Shown here piece after piece: positions 1 through 12,763 of a stretch of 64,000 nt of DNA. Origin of the DNA: Adineta vaga. Taxonomy: Eukaryota; Rotifera. Each line of letters begins with the position of its first letter. Position 1 is the first letter of the stretch. The position numbers and the translations under genes are program-made. The stretch spans positions 13,702,001-13,766,000 of the forward strand of contig CP075494.1 of the NCBI GenBank assembly GCA_021613535.1. The letters are read 5' to 3'. Below the pieces are notes generated by a model. The model searched no databases. It saw only the letters and a list, made by a program, of their open reading frames with translations, and was not told where the DNA came from.

Positions 1-584
1 AATTAATGACTTTTCGAATATCAACTATTGTATTTTTCTTTTTTCTCAGAAATTTCATGATAATTAAATCAGATGATTCTATATTTAACCGTGTGATATT
101 CACATTCGATTAATTCTAAAATTTACATTTCGAGAGAATCTCAGGAGAAAAAATATCGATAATTTATTAATCAAAATGACATTAACCAAGTAAAATATAA
201 TACGGATGTATCATTTTCCGAAATAGATTATTTACGGAAGATACTAATGAACGTTGATAAAAAGAAAAATACAACATTTTCGTTTCAATTATGTTCTTTA
301 TTTAAATATACCCAACAAAACTTAAAATATGAACAGTTAAACAAGCACAAAAAGAAGAAGAAGAAGAAGAAGAAGAAGATAAATAGTAATAATAATGTGT
401 TGTTTTGATGATAAAATATACAACGGACGGAATTCTATTTGACAAAAAGCCAGTTCGGATTTTTCGAATATGTGCACACTGTTTTTTTGACTGCTCTAAG
501 TTCACTGTGTGTAACGAAATAAAGAATTGCACTCGGAATTGAGATTCGACAGTAACAACAACAACAACAACAACAAAAAAGAGT
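1..584. other. Intergenic region downstream of the SBK1-like gene
   Basis: No gene is supported here. The stretch is AT-rich and holds an (AAG)n tract at about 351-379 and an (AAC)n tract at about 555-578, directly after the stop codon of the minus-strand kinase gene, so part of it is probably that gene's 3'UTR. A 111-codon minus-strand reading frame across it is produced by these triplet repeats (runs of Ser, Tyr and Val) and is not believed. Confidence 0.6.
351..379. repeat. (AAG)n microsatellite
   Basis: About nine AAG triplets in a row, seen directly, in the likely 3'UTR side of the kinase gene. Confidence 0.9.
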
Positions 585-1890
585 CTAACAACAAGTTTTA
601 GCAATCGTCGATGTTGACGATGATTTAAGATTATCATTTGTGATTAAATTATCAAAACCAGTTAAAGAATTTCTCATCATTTGTGTTAATTCTTCAAAAT
701 CAGCATTACTTATTGTACTTGATGTAATCGTATTACATTCAATTCCACTACCTGATGAAGAAAAATCTTCTTCAACACCTTCATCTTCATTCGATGAACG
801 TCGATGAGAATTAGAATGATCATTTACCCAACGATCATCATAATATTTACTTATTTCAGTTATTTCACATCGTTTCAATGGATCAGGATCTACAATATCG
901 AAAAGAAATTTATTTCAAATCTAAATCGAATCCAATCTTACCGAGCATTTTACGAAATATTCTCATTAAACGATTACTAAATTTATACCATTGTGATGGT
1001 AATTTATATTTACATTGCATTTGATAATGTCTTAACCATTGAATATATTCATTATAATAAACATCAGTCTCTTGAGCATGTTCCCAAGGAAAATTTCCTA
1101 AAAATAAATTTGTCTTTTTTATAACAACCAATATTTAATTTCGTAGTTTGTTTTTCTTACCTGTTAAACTACAGAAAAGTAGAACACCAAAGGCCCAAAT
1201 ATCCATCGATGTCGAAACAAGTATATCACTACTATGTGCGTCACAAACTTCCGGTGGTGAATAAGGTATACTTCCAATAAGACGACGAACATATGAACCA
1301 CATTTTCTTGTCATACCAAAATCAATTAATTTTACTTTACGAAATTCAGCATCGAATATCATAACATTTTCTGGTTTGACATCACGATGTACCTATTGAC
1401 AAAGCGAGAGAGAGAAAAAAAAGAGGTAAAATATCTGTTTCTATATTTGATAAATAAATATTATGATGAAAGAAGAACCTACCAATCCTTTATCATGCAT
1501 AAATTCTAATGCTGATGCAACTTGTTTCATGATTGTTTTTACAGCACGTTCAGGTAGACCACGTTGAGGTGGAATGGATTCAAATAAATCACCTAATGGT
1601 GCATATTCCTGGACGATAATATATGCATCAGCTGTTTGAAAACAACGACCTTCATATGTAGTGATAATCGAACGATGAAACGATAAAAGTAATGAATAAT
1701 TGTATTCTCGATGAAAATCACGATATTTTGTCGAAGATTTTTGAAGAATTTTCAATGCACAACGTTGTTGTAAATCCCGATCTAATGCAAGCATGACACG
1801 TCCATATGTACCTGAACCAAGTTCACGTATAGTACGAAAACGTTCATTTGCATCCTGAAGAATTGGTAACAAATCGTTCGTTGTTTCCAT
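585..1890 (-). CDS. SBK1: SBK1-like serine/threonine protein kinase
   Basis: A protein kinase of the SH3-binding-domain kinase (SBK) family. Four exons on the minus strand join in phase: 1483-1890, 1161-1392, 942-1097 and 585-889, giving 366 aa. The kinase core is complete: glycine loop GSGTYG, ALKIL with the ATP-binding lysine, catalytic HRDVKPEN formed across intron 1, IDFGM as the DFG motif, and SPPEVCD in the APE position. The phrases [16 protein letters not shown] and GNFPWE are diagnostic of SBK1 rather than of other kinases. The C-terminal tail after the kinase domain is Ser-rich and acidic and probably disordered. The ATG at 1890 is preferred over an upstream GTG that only extends the frame. 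The substrate is not predictable. The family match is strong; orthology to one vertebrate SBK paralogue is not established. Confidence 0.9.
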
Positions 1891-4712
1891 CAGCACAAAG
1901 AGAGAAATGTTTATGTTTTGAAATTAAGAGCAATGTGCCAGACTAAATTATCTACAAGAAAAAAAAACAGGTTTTCGATCTCAGAATTTCGAAATAAGAA
2001 CAAATATGAAATGACTAGACATAGACATGCAACAATAAAGAGAAAAGAAAAGAAAAGCATAAAATACCCATCTGGCTCGCGAATAAGTCATAATTTTATT
2101 CTTAAAAGAGGATTTCTACTTATGTTTTTTTTTCTATATACTGTAGGAGGATTAGAATATTTGATTAAAGTAAGTAGCAGTGATATAAAAAAAAACCTAG
2201 ATTACAAATACTTTCTCTGCTATGTATGTTGAATAATCGCCTAAGGAAAAACTGATGTTTGCTTCAACCTACATCTTTTTTCATATTCAATATTGATATA
2301 ATTATTTGGAAAATTAACATTTCAGATATATATAGAAAGAGGAAGAAGAAAAAAAAAGAAAACGTTTTCTGTTCCTCCTCTTCATCTTAATATTTGTTTT
2401 CAAATAGAAAATAAATGTATTTCCGTTTCTTTCTTCCTAAAACATGTTACTTACCAATGAAAATTATAGAATCTACGCATTTTCCCAAAAAGAAAAGAAC
2501 GAATATAAAATGTTCAAGTGTAAGACAATAAGAATAAATGATAAGAGAAGAGAAAAGTGATGTTAGTTTTCTTCGCCTGTTTCTATTTGCGTCATGTCTT
2601 CGTTCGTCTTCGTCTAGTTCTATTCGAGATGCATAGTATCACACTCTTAGCACATGCACGAACATATGCTCGATAATTATTCATCCATTTGGCATGCGTA
2701 TACACAGTTATTCGTTATCAACATGATTAGTCAGTTTAAAAATCTTCGAAATGATTTCATATTATATGATCGTATGTAAGATATTATTAGAGAAATAAAA
2801 CCAAATGTGCTTTATTCAGTGTTCTATATTCTACTTACCCGGAGAGAAAAGAAAGCCGTTGTTTTGATGGAAAATATCGAGTGTCATTTAATGAAAAAAC
2901 AATATAATCAGATACGACAGAAGAACTTTGTTCTACTGAAATAATCAATGTTTAAACAAAATATTCGACTTGTGAATGTCATAAAAACTGCTGTTCTTCA
3001 GTAGATTTTTAGATAATGCACTTACGGTCACATTTTTTCTCATGACTTTCATCTTATGAATCATTTGCTTTTGGTAGATGACTATAGTTGTGCGAGTAGA
3101 AGTCAAGAGAATCTTATAGTGAAGAATAGGAAAAAAAAGAGGAAGAACGAACAGAAATCATGAAATGATGTACTGCATGTTCTGTTGCTTTGTATATGAG
3201 AAAGAAAAAGAAACTCACGAGTGTAAAAAAGTTTCCAAGGCAATTTGTATTGTTACGTATTATGAGAAATGATCTTGATGATTTTCATGAAGAAATAAAT
3301 GGTGATAGAAAGGTTTAAAATAAAGGTTTCTTTTAGTTTTCTATTAAAAGATTATGTCAGATGAACGAATGTTTGTCCAAAACTCTGAATACGGTCTAGA
3401 TAGCTGTAAGTCGATAGCGCGTATGGTTTCTAAACACAAACAAAGTACAGAGTTCGAATATAGACTTTGTTCTTCAAAATGTAAGAAAAATGACACTAAA
3501 ATTTGAATGATCGCATGATCTTTGACCTCTCCGTTCTTATTCTATCAAAATCTCCTGTTTGATTATATCAAGTAGAGAACAAAATTACCTCGGTTGATCA
3601 TTATTTGACATAGATGATACATACGTTGAGTGGCTATGCGTGTGTTTCAATTAGGATATATATATATAATGTATATCTGTTTGTTTCTCGAGAGTGAAGA
3701 TGGAGAAAAAGAAACAGAAGAAGCACAAAGGCAAACAGAAAGTAATTCTACATAGCTGATGTGTTCAGCTGTAAGAGGAGAAAGAGAAAATAACGAGAAA
3801 ATGTGTCAAGCCTTGCCTAGATGTGCATATGTGTTCTGTTAGCAAATATATAATCGCCATCATCTCTGTTACTCTTTCTTTTTTTTTCTTCTTCTCATCT
3901 CATAATAACTAATTAACTAACATTAATAATCGATTTTGAACATTATTTAGGAAAAGAAAAGGAAACAAGTTTTATTGTATAATTTCACGTGTACTTACGA
4001 CAAATGATCGATCGTTTGATTAGAATGAATATAGAAATAGAAATTTATTCTTCTCTTCGTTCTTGTATACGATCTAACCGATAATAATCTGAACGGAGAT
4101 GAGCATATGTACCCGAAGATAGATGATTATCGTCGCTTTATGAGTATTTTCTTTTCGAGCTTATTTGTTGTCCAACGGATTTCGGATTTAACATCGGTGA
4201 CATGACATTCATATATTTATTCTAATGATTATGTGACAACTAGTAAATACTAAGCAAAAACATAGGATTTGCTTTGAAAATATCGTCTATTTTTAGCTCT
4301 TAATTAAAATAGATGTATTGAAGTATGGAATAAATCCGATTATTGGACAGAATTGTATGCTAAAACGACTTCTATTCAGAACTAGAATGATCCGGTGATG
4401 AAAAATCATGAGTTGTATGTTGAGAGTTAATCTAGATATATCACCTAGATTTTCAAGGAAGTCGAAAATCTAAACGATCGTATCTATCTAAATATTAATA
4501 TGCATCATTAAACCTATTCATCGTACATTTTATCGTATCAAAACACGCATGATAATTCTTTACTCTAATAAAAAAAAAAGAAAATAAAACAAGGTACACT
4601 TATTCTTTAGTTAGTGACGTCATTATTCTTACCATGACAGCACAATGATTGTATAAAATGAATGGGATACTTTGTTTTTTTCTTCTTATTATACGATTTT
4701 AAGGCATTAGCA
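1891..4712. other. Long intergenic region between divergent genes
   Basis: 2.8 kb between the divergent starts of the kinase gene (-) and the SRPBCC gene (+), so it must hold both promoters. It is AT-rich with purine tracts and a (TA)n run near 3657-3672. A 104-codon plus-strand frame at 1918-2232 has low-complexity composition and no splice partner, so I do not call it. No other structure was recognised. Confidence 0.6.
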
Positions 4713-5144
4713 ATGGCCGAACAACAAGCAAATCATGATATTGAAATAGTTGGTATGGGTGTTCAATCAACAACCCCAATTAAAGCATCACCAGATCGAG
4801 TATGGGCAGCTATGTTGGATAAAATGTACCATACAGAGAAATACTTGCCCGTATCAAACGTGAAAATAACAGATGAAATTCCTGACAAAGGTTTTCATCG
4901 AGAAATGACTTTTCATGGAAAAGTTCTACGAGAAAATATATATCTGGATAAATCACGCTTTGAAGTACGCTGTGATGTAATCGATGAAGATGTAGTCCAT
5001 ATGAATGTTTATCATCCGGATACAGGATTATTAGAATATTGGGAAGAAAATAAAAATGGTGAACGAGTTTCGTGGCGTGCTCCAAAGAATGTTGTTTTAG
5101 CAGCAATGGAAAAAACAAAACAATTCGCCGAAGCCGACGAATAG
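4713..5144 (+). CDS. SRPBCC/AtaL-like small ligand-binding fold protein
   Basis: A 143-aa protein starting MAEQQANHDIEIVGMG. The pattern (beta strand, then PIKASPDRVWAAMLDKM, several strands, and a C-terminal helix VVLAAMEKTKQFAE) is typical of the SRPBCC (START/Bet v1-like) superfamily, nearest to the AtaL-like/DUF1857 group found in fungi and bacteria. These proteins bind small hydrophobic ligands; the ligand here is unknown. I chose the ATG at 4713 because it sits in a good context (caATGG) two bases after a possible 3' splice site at 4709-4710; an in-frame start at 4662 would add a hydrophobic run that looks like pyrimidine-rich intron sequence. Single coding exon. Its 3' flank runs straight into a duplicated piece of another gene (5167-5365). 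The family is rare in animals, so transfer from a microbe is possible but unproven. Confidence 0.75.
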   Translation: MAEQQANHDIEIVGMGVQSTTPIKASPDRVWAAMLDKMYHTEKYLPVSNVKITDEIPDKGFHREMTFHGKVLRENIYLDKSRFEVRCDVIDEDVVHMNVYHPDTGLLEYWEENKNGERVSWRAPKNVVLAAMEKTKQFAEADE

Positions 5145-5166
5145 AACAATCATTGAACAGAAGATT

Positions 5167-5365
5167 TTGACCTTTTTTTTTCTTATATAAAATATTTATT
5201 TTTTTTTGAGAAAAATATAAAGAATTTCAAGTCTTCTGAAATATCATAGCGGGCAAATTGGACGTCCATAAACATCATTTTATTTTTTGTTGACACCTGA
5301 TTTCTCTTTTGGATTTGACTTTGTCTTATGAGATTGTTCTATTGATGATGAAGCTGAATTTACTC
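5167..5365 (-). pseudogene. Truncated duplicate of the 3' end of the 7864-9801 gene
   Basis: This 199-bp stretch matches 7752-7949 in direct orientation with few substitutions. It contains the counterpart of the last roughly 28 codons, the stop codon (TAA here, TGA in the source gene) and the first 110 bp of 3' flank of the Lys/Ser-rich minus-strand gene. Similarity stops abruptly after the shared tactc at 5361-5365, where the copy turns into unrelated sequence. It lacks all upstream exons and cannot encode the protein, though it could serve as 3'UTR or antisense transcript for the SRPBCC gene next to it. Confidence 0.85.
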
Positions 5366-6693
5366 TTATCGCAACCTAAATAATTCTAGTAGCATTCAGT
5401 TATAAATATATGTTCATAGTACTTCTACAAGTTCCTTTTATTACAGGAGATTTTCATTATAAAGAAGATATAGATGGCAATAAAATAATCAGTATTCGCC
5501 TTCTATCGACCTCCTCATCTCTTGATTAATTTTATCAGTCGCCTATTTCTATATACATATACCAAAACGACCGATATTCACTGCTTTGCATTCATATTCT
5601 CTTTCTCGTAGAGAAGAGTCCAGTAAACATTAATTGTCTGCTTGCTTGCTTGTATGTCCGCAGGGTCAAAAAAACATCGAAAATCGATTTTTCGGAAATG
5701 ACATTTCCCGATGTATTCCGATGCGGTGGCTTCGAATCTGATGTTATTTTTCTTAAATTCTTTAAAAACCAGTTTTTTTAGACAGAGAACCAATTTTTCC
5801 GAAAATAGAAATATCTTATCTACGCTGAAAATAAACTTATACACACAATAGTGTATTAAAAATGTATCATCTAAAAGCACTCCTTCTACGAGAAAGAGCT
5901 GAGCGAGTCTGTCGACGAGCGTTACTTGTTTATTTGTCACCGAACGACCACATATAAAATATGTAGCTTTGTTGTGAGTAACAACTAGTTTTAACTCTAA
6001 AAGAATTTTATTCTTTCTTTGCTTCTAGCTGTAGTGTTTCATGTTTCAAACAATCATAACCATATTCGTTTCACATGTAAACGTGAAATTATCTTACAAA
6101 CTACATATACATGAAATAACGAAAGCGATATGATGCGTCCGGAATGTAAGGCAGATATTATAGCATGATGGAACGAAACACAACCTATTTCTATGGTATA
6201 CCTTTTTTTCTTCCGTGAAAATGACCTACATAGTTACAAGAAGATCCTCAATTGTATATACAATTATCGCTAGTGCTTTTCATCTTTTCTATATAGAAGG
6301 TCGCAGGAATAAATAAATAAATAAATATTACTTTCTCAGGTTGAACAATCCAGTTCCAGTCGGAGCTGACAAGAATCTGGCAAAACCGGCAGTCGGATAC
6401 GATTACTGGATTTATGGGTATACTTACTGGCATTTTCAAGCGGGTGCTGACCGAGACCGGTACGTTCCCTGAAGGTTTCAGCCGGAAAATCACGGAATAC
6501 TGCTTCAGGAATCATTGTCTTGGGTCATATATATATATATATTTGTTCGTATGCGTATTCATTTCATACGAAGAATTTGCTATCTCAATATCAATGAGAA
6601 TCAACATCAATATAAGTGTCACAGTAAAATACTGACTTCTATGTACACAGTTCAAAAATGTAATAAATAATCTTTTTTTCTCTCTTAGTTTCA
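5366..6693. other. Intergenic region with possible decayed repeats
   Basis: No coding gene is supported. Two parts look unlike the background. About 5590-5950 is richer in CG dinucleotides and has a near-palindrome around 5677-5694 (cgaaaatcgatttttcg). About 6335-6525 is markedly more GC-rich than its surroundings and is open in more than one frame. Either could be a remnant of a dispersed repeat; I recognise neither. A (TA)n run follows at about 6528-6542. Confidence 0.4.
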
Positions 6694-7227
6694 ATGAAGG
6701 ACATGAGCACCAATCCAAGTTTCAAGCCATCATTTAACGGAACGTTTAACCTTTTATTCGGCCCTATATGTAATCTAACGAACTATCCGTCAACTTAGTC
6801 AAGTGTTGGTACTTATGGAGATCTAGGAAACGAATCTCAAAGAACGATTTCTAGAACGGCTACATCTATGACTATGGTAGAAGTTTTAACAGATAAACCA
6901 CAATATCGGAAAGTACCAGTAACTGCTTCGACAGTCCACGAAACATCAATATCAATAACAAAAGACTGTTTATCAACCCAGTCACTAGCAGCAATAAGAT
7001 CATACGGGTACTTACATGATGTCTTAGGATCAAATAAATCACAGAGCATACATTCATCGACAAATTTCTCAAAACATGCTCCGCAAACGACAACTCGTTC
7101 ACATAATCTTGCTGCAGTACCTAAATCATCAATGCAATATATGATCGTCGATTTAATACCGCCACCAAGAATAATCCTGAAAGATGGCATTATGTATAAA
7201 GTAGGGTACGATTCGTATGAAACATGA
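6694..7227 (+). pseudogene. Possible degenerate gene or overlapping antisense ORFs
   Basis: A plus-strand frame runs from an ATG at 6694 to a stop at 7225-7227 (about 178 codons) with a single in-frame TAG at 6796-6798. A good 3' splice site (tctctcttag) lies four bases before the ATG. Codon use is A-ending, as in the real genes here. The opposite strand is also open: a 117-codon frame at 6837-7190 with a strand-like hydrophobic pattern, and a separate 80-codon frame from an ATG at 7395 that would need a one-base shift to join it. I tried the GT donors of that upstream frame and none restores the phase. So either the plus-strand gene carries a nonsense mutation, or the minus-strand gene carries a frameshift. 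No family recognised. Confidence 0.35.
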
Positions 7228-7395
7228 GTAGAATTTATATTTCAATTTTACATCAGTGAAATTGATGGGTGTGGTTCGTTGAACCGTATTAATGTAAACG
7301 GTCGAAGTTACAGTAATCTGTTCTGCTGGAAAAATCGATGAAATTATATGTTCTCGACAATCTCTTCGTTTGCTCTTTTGATTCTGTCGATTCAT

Positions 7396-7863
7396 TGTGC
7401 TTTTTTGTATTGTGTGTAAGAAATAAATTTATCTCTTAAGAAAGTCTATGTATTTCGTTTGTTTTACACAACATGGAATGGTAGTTTCCCTATTTTAGTA
7501 GGAAATACGACACCGGTAAATATTTCTTTTTCGAACCAATTAAACAATTAACTTCAATAAGTATATTGCGAGAAAAAATGGTTCTTAAGCTCATACTTTC
7601 GATTGAATTTTAAAATGAATATGTTCTACATCGTGCTGGTATATCACATTGACAATTAAGACTTTTTCAAAAAAATCTTTCTATAATAATGTAAAGTATT
7701 GTTTGAAACGCAATGAAATACACAAAGTAATAACATATGATGGCACGGCTTCTGATCTTTTTTTTCTTATATAAAATATTTATTTTTTTTTGAGAAAAAT
7801 ATAAAGAATTTTAAGTCTTTTGAAATATCATAGCGGGTAAACTGTGCGTCCATAAATATGATT
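7396..7863. other. Intergenic region
   Basis: AT-rich with no gene seen. Its right end (from 7752) is the 3' flank of the next minus-strand gene and is the part duplicated at 5167-5365. Confidence 0.6.
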
Positions 7864-9801
7864 TCATTTTTTGTTGGCACTTGATTTCTCTTTTGGATTT
7901 GACTTTGTCTTATGAGTTTGTTCTATTGATGATGAAGCTGAATTTACTCGAGGAAAACTTTGTTTATGTTCAGGTTGTTTACGACTATTGGATTTATTTC
8001 GTTGACCATTGCTGGGAGGATCTCGTTTATCATCCTTATGAATTAGATCAATAGCATGCTGAAGACTAACACGATTGGCATTAACAGCATTGCTCTGATG
8101 ACTGGCAACTGTTGGACGAAGAATTAATAATTTACCAGATTGTGGTGCAGATTTTCGAGTATTTTCTTGCTCAGGATAAGATTTTTTTGGTTTGATTTGT
8201 TCGATTCTGAAATAGAAGAGAAGAAATAAAGTTGACACGAGAGAATAGAATAAATAGAACAACTTGTATTCATCAGTTGATAAATAGATAGAATAAGGTT
8301 TTTTTGGTGATCGTTTTCTTGGACATAATTGTGATTTTCGTGTTTGAATATTTTTGTCTGTATCATTTGTTGGAAGTAGTTCTTGATGTTGTTCACGTTC
8401 CATTCGTCGAAAAATATATTCATGAGTTTGTGTTGTACGAGAAATACGTTTAGGTCGTCGACGTTTTGGTTTAGTTTGTTCCGTATCCGAGTTTGGATCT
8501 ATTTAGAAAGTTTTCATTAAACTTCAAATCATATGTTGAAAATTTTGTAAGAAACAAAGAAAATCGCTTTCCTTCTCTCCACTTGTATGATATGTAAATT
8601 TGTATTTATTTCTAATCACTATATTTACCTGCGGATGGTTTCATCGATTTATTCACAAGATCCTGAACACTATGAGTAGTTTTCACATTGTTATCTTCTT
8701 GTGTTTTGTCGTCGTGGTCATCTAAATGAAGGAATAACTGAATTGAAAGAGATTGAAGAGATATTCTTTACTATGAATTGGTTTCTTCGTTGATTTTGAT
8801 GGAGAATGTTCATCATCACTTTGATCACTACCACTTGTATGTGCTGTTTTGGTTTTTGATTGATTTTGGTTCGATACTTTCGAATTATTTAATCGTTCTT
8901 CTTTGGATTCTCTTGATGATGAACGCTTGAAATGAAAAAGAAAATTGGTCACAAAAAGAATCATTAACTGTTTTGATATACTTTTTTATTGTCTCCTGGT
9001 GATTCTTTTCCATTCGATTGTTTACCTTGCTTTGGTTTGGATGTTGAACGAGGGAGATCATCCGTATCTGTTGACGAATGACGAGTATGTTTATAAGCGT
9101 TTGTATTAGTAGTTGAATCATGTTTCGTTTGAGAACTAAATGAGAAAAATGTAAATTATTCGAACTAAAGAATTACAAAGGTTTCCATATTCTGATGGCA
9201 GTTTGATGTTATTTGTCAAAATGTATTGTGTAGTTTATAGGTTTTACAAACCTGTCATGTTTTTGTTGTTGTTTAGTCGCATCACTAAACAAAAAAATTG
9301 CCATTTAGCGGTTTCAAAGACAAAAATTGTATCAGACATGGATGATTTATGATCTTCTTGATCCGATGAATCTTGTTTATTTCCTTTCTTTGACTTCTTT
9401 TGATCATCACTGGATGAACTTGATGATGATGATGATGATGAATTTTTTCGAGTTTTCGGCTTCTTTTCATCAATAACTAGGACATTCGTATCTTTTTTTG
9501 ATAATTGTGGACTGGTGATACGTGTCGACGGTTCGGCTTGTTCGCCAACCAATGGTGATTGTGGTCGTTGTGAATCCGGATTTGTTGCTATTTTATCAGA
9601 ATGATCAGGTGATCCTGGTTGTAAATTATTAATTAGACTATTCATTTTCTTTTGAATATCGTCGTTATCAAAATCACCTGATTCTTTCTTCTTGGAATCT
9701 TCTTCATGCGATTGTTCAGCTAATGGATTTGCTATTAGCATATTTGAAATACCATATTTCGTAGGCTCCGAGTCATGTGATGCGTCTTTCTTATCACTCA
9801 T
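7864..9801 (-). CDS. Lys/Ser-rich disordered basic protein, unknown function
   Basis: Not recognised. Eight exons join in phase to 491 aa: 9338-9801, 9252-9284, 8982-9135, 8772-8925, 8629-8721, 8265-8498 (or from 8264; this donor is ambiguous by one base), 7864-8206, with introns of about 50-130 bp. The N-terminal exon is acidic then Lys/Ser-rich and contains a run of 11 Ser. The middle is rich in Lys, Ser, Thr, Asp and Gln. Near residues 300-380 there is a more ordered basic segment (PKRRRPKRISRTTQTHEYIF) that could be a nuclear localisation signal, then a short hydrophobic motif (GKLLILRPTVA) and another Lys/Ser-rich tail. The composition suggests a nuclear, perhaps nucleic-acid- or chromatin-associated protein, but that is inference. 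The donor of the first intron (GTCTGA) is weak. Part of the last exon has been copied to 5167-5365. Confidence 0.7.
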
Positions 9802-10438
9802 TCCTGCTTCTTCTTCGTGGACAAAAATCTATTTGAAATAAATTCTACAAGAAATCAAGAGCTTTCGTTAATATTTTTAATCATTACAAAAAAAAAGTCC
9901 TCTTTGATCGAACGAAATAAATTTATCCTACCGTATTAATACAAATAGTGTAAACGTGTAAGGTTGCTTTTGAACAAATAAAATAAGATTACAACTCATA
10001 AAAACATGAAGTTTTCTTTGACTAAAATTCGAATTTTTCCTGAAATTTTAGAGTGTCTGTCGTTATGTATTATTATGATTTGTATGCAAAGGAAATTGGA
10101 CAATATAAACATTCGGCATTCGTTACCGTTTACTTTTAAAGTAAAACAGTGCGAAGAAAAACGATCCGTTTCTTTCTCTTCTACACTACGACAAGTGCAA
10201 TTCAATCGCTAACATCATCATCATCCTCCGAAATCAGTAAAGAAAAAAGAAAGTGCTCCACAGTCTTTTTCTTTTGCAAAGAAAACATCGACAGTGCAAA
10301 AGTAAACTATGTCCTTTTTCTTTCTTTCTTTCTTGAAGAAAAAGAAAATTAAAATATAGAATTCTTCTTCTCAATCTGTGTCTTTATTAATGTTTGATTT
10401 TTATTTTCTGTTTTAACAACGGATAAACAACAGTTTTT
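9802..10438. other. Intergenic region
   Basis: About 640 bases between two minus-strand genes: promoter side of the Lys/Ser-rich gene and 3' side of PRMT3. AT-rich with (TTTC)n-like tracts near 10318-10340. Short frames on both strands are low complexity and not called. Confidence 0.55.
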
Positions 10439-12654
<2,216 letters not shown>

Positions 12655-12763
12655 TGTATCTGAAAAAACCGAAAATATATCTATCACGTGAGAAGAACAT
12701 TCAAATATACTGTTCATAACTAATAGAAAACATATACAAATAAAAACAAAATAATTCATTTGT

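Noticed and set aside
302-637. 111-codon minus-strand frame with Ser and Val runs
   Set aside because: Created by triplet repeats over the 3' flank and last codons of the kinase gene; no credible protein composition.
1918-2232. 104-codon plus-strand frame upstream of the kinase
   Set aside because: Lys/Arg-rich low complexity in AT-rich DNA, no splice partners, no recognisable motif; more likely promoter/5'UTR.
5578-5940. 120-codon minus-strand frame
   Set aside because: No ATG-supported coding pattern or family; more likely chance opening in a repeat-like block.
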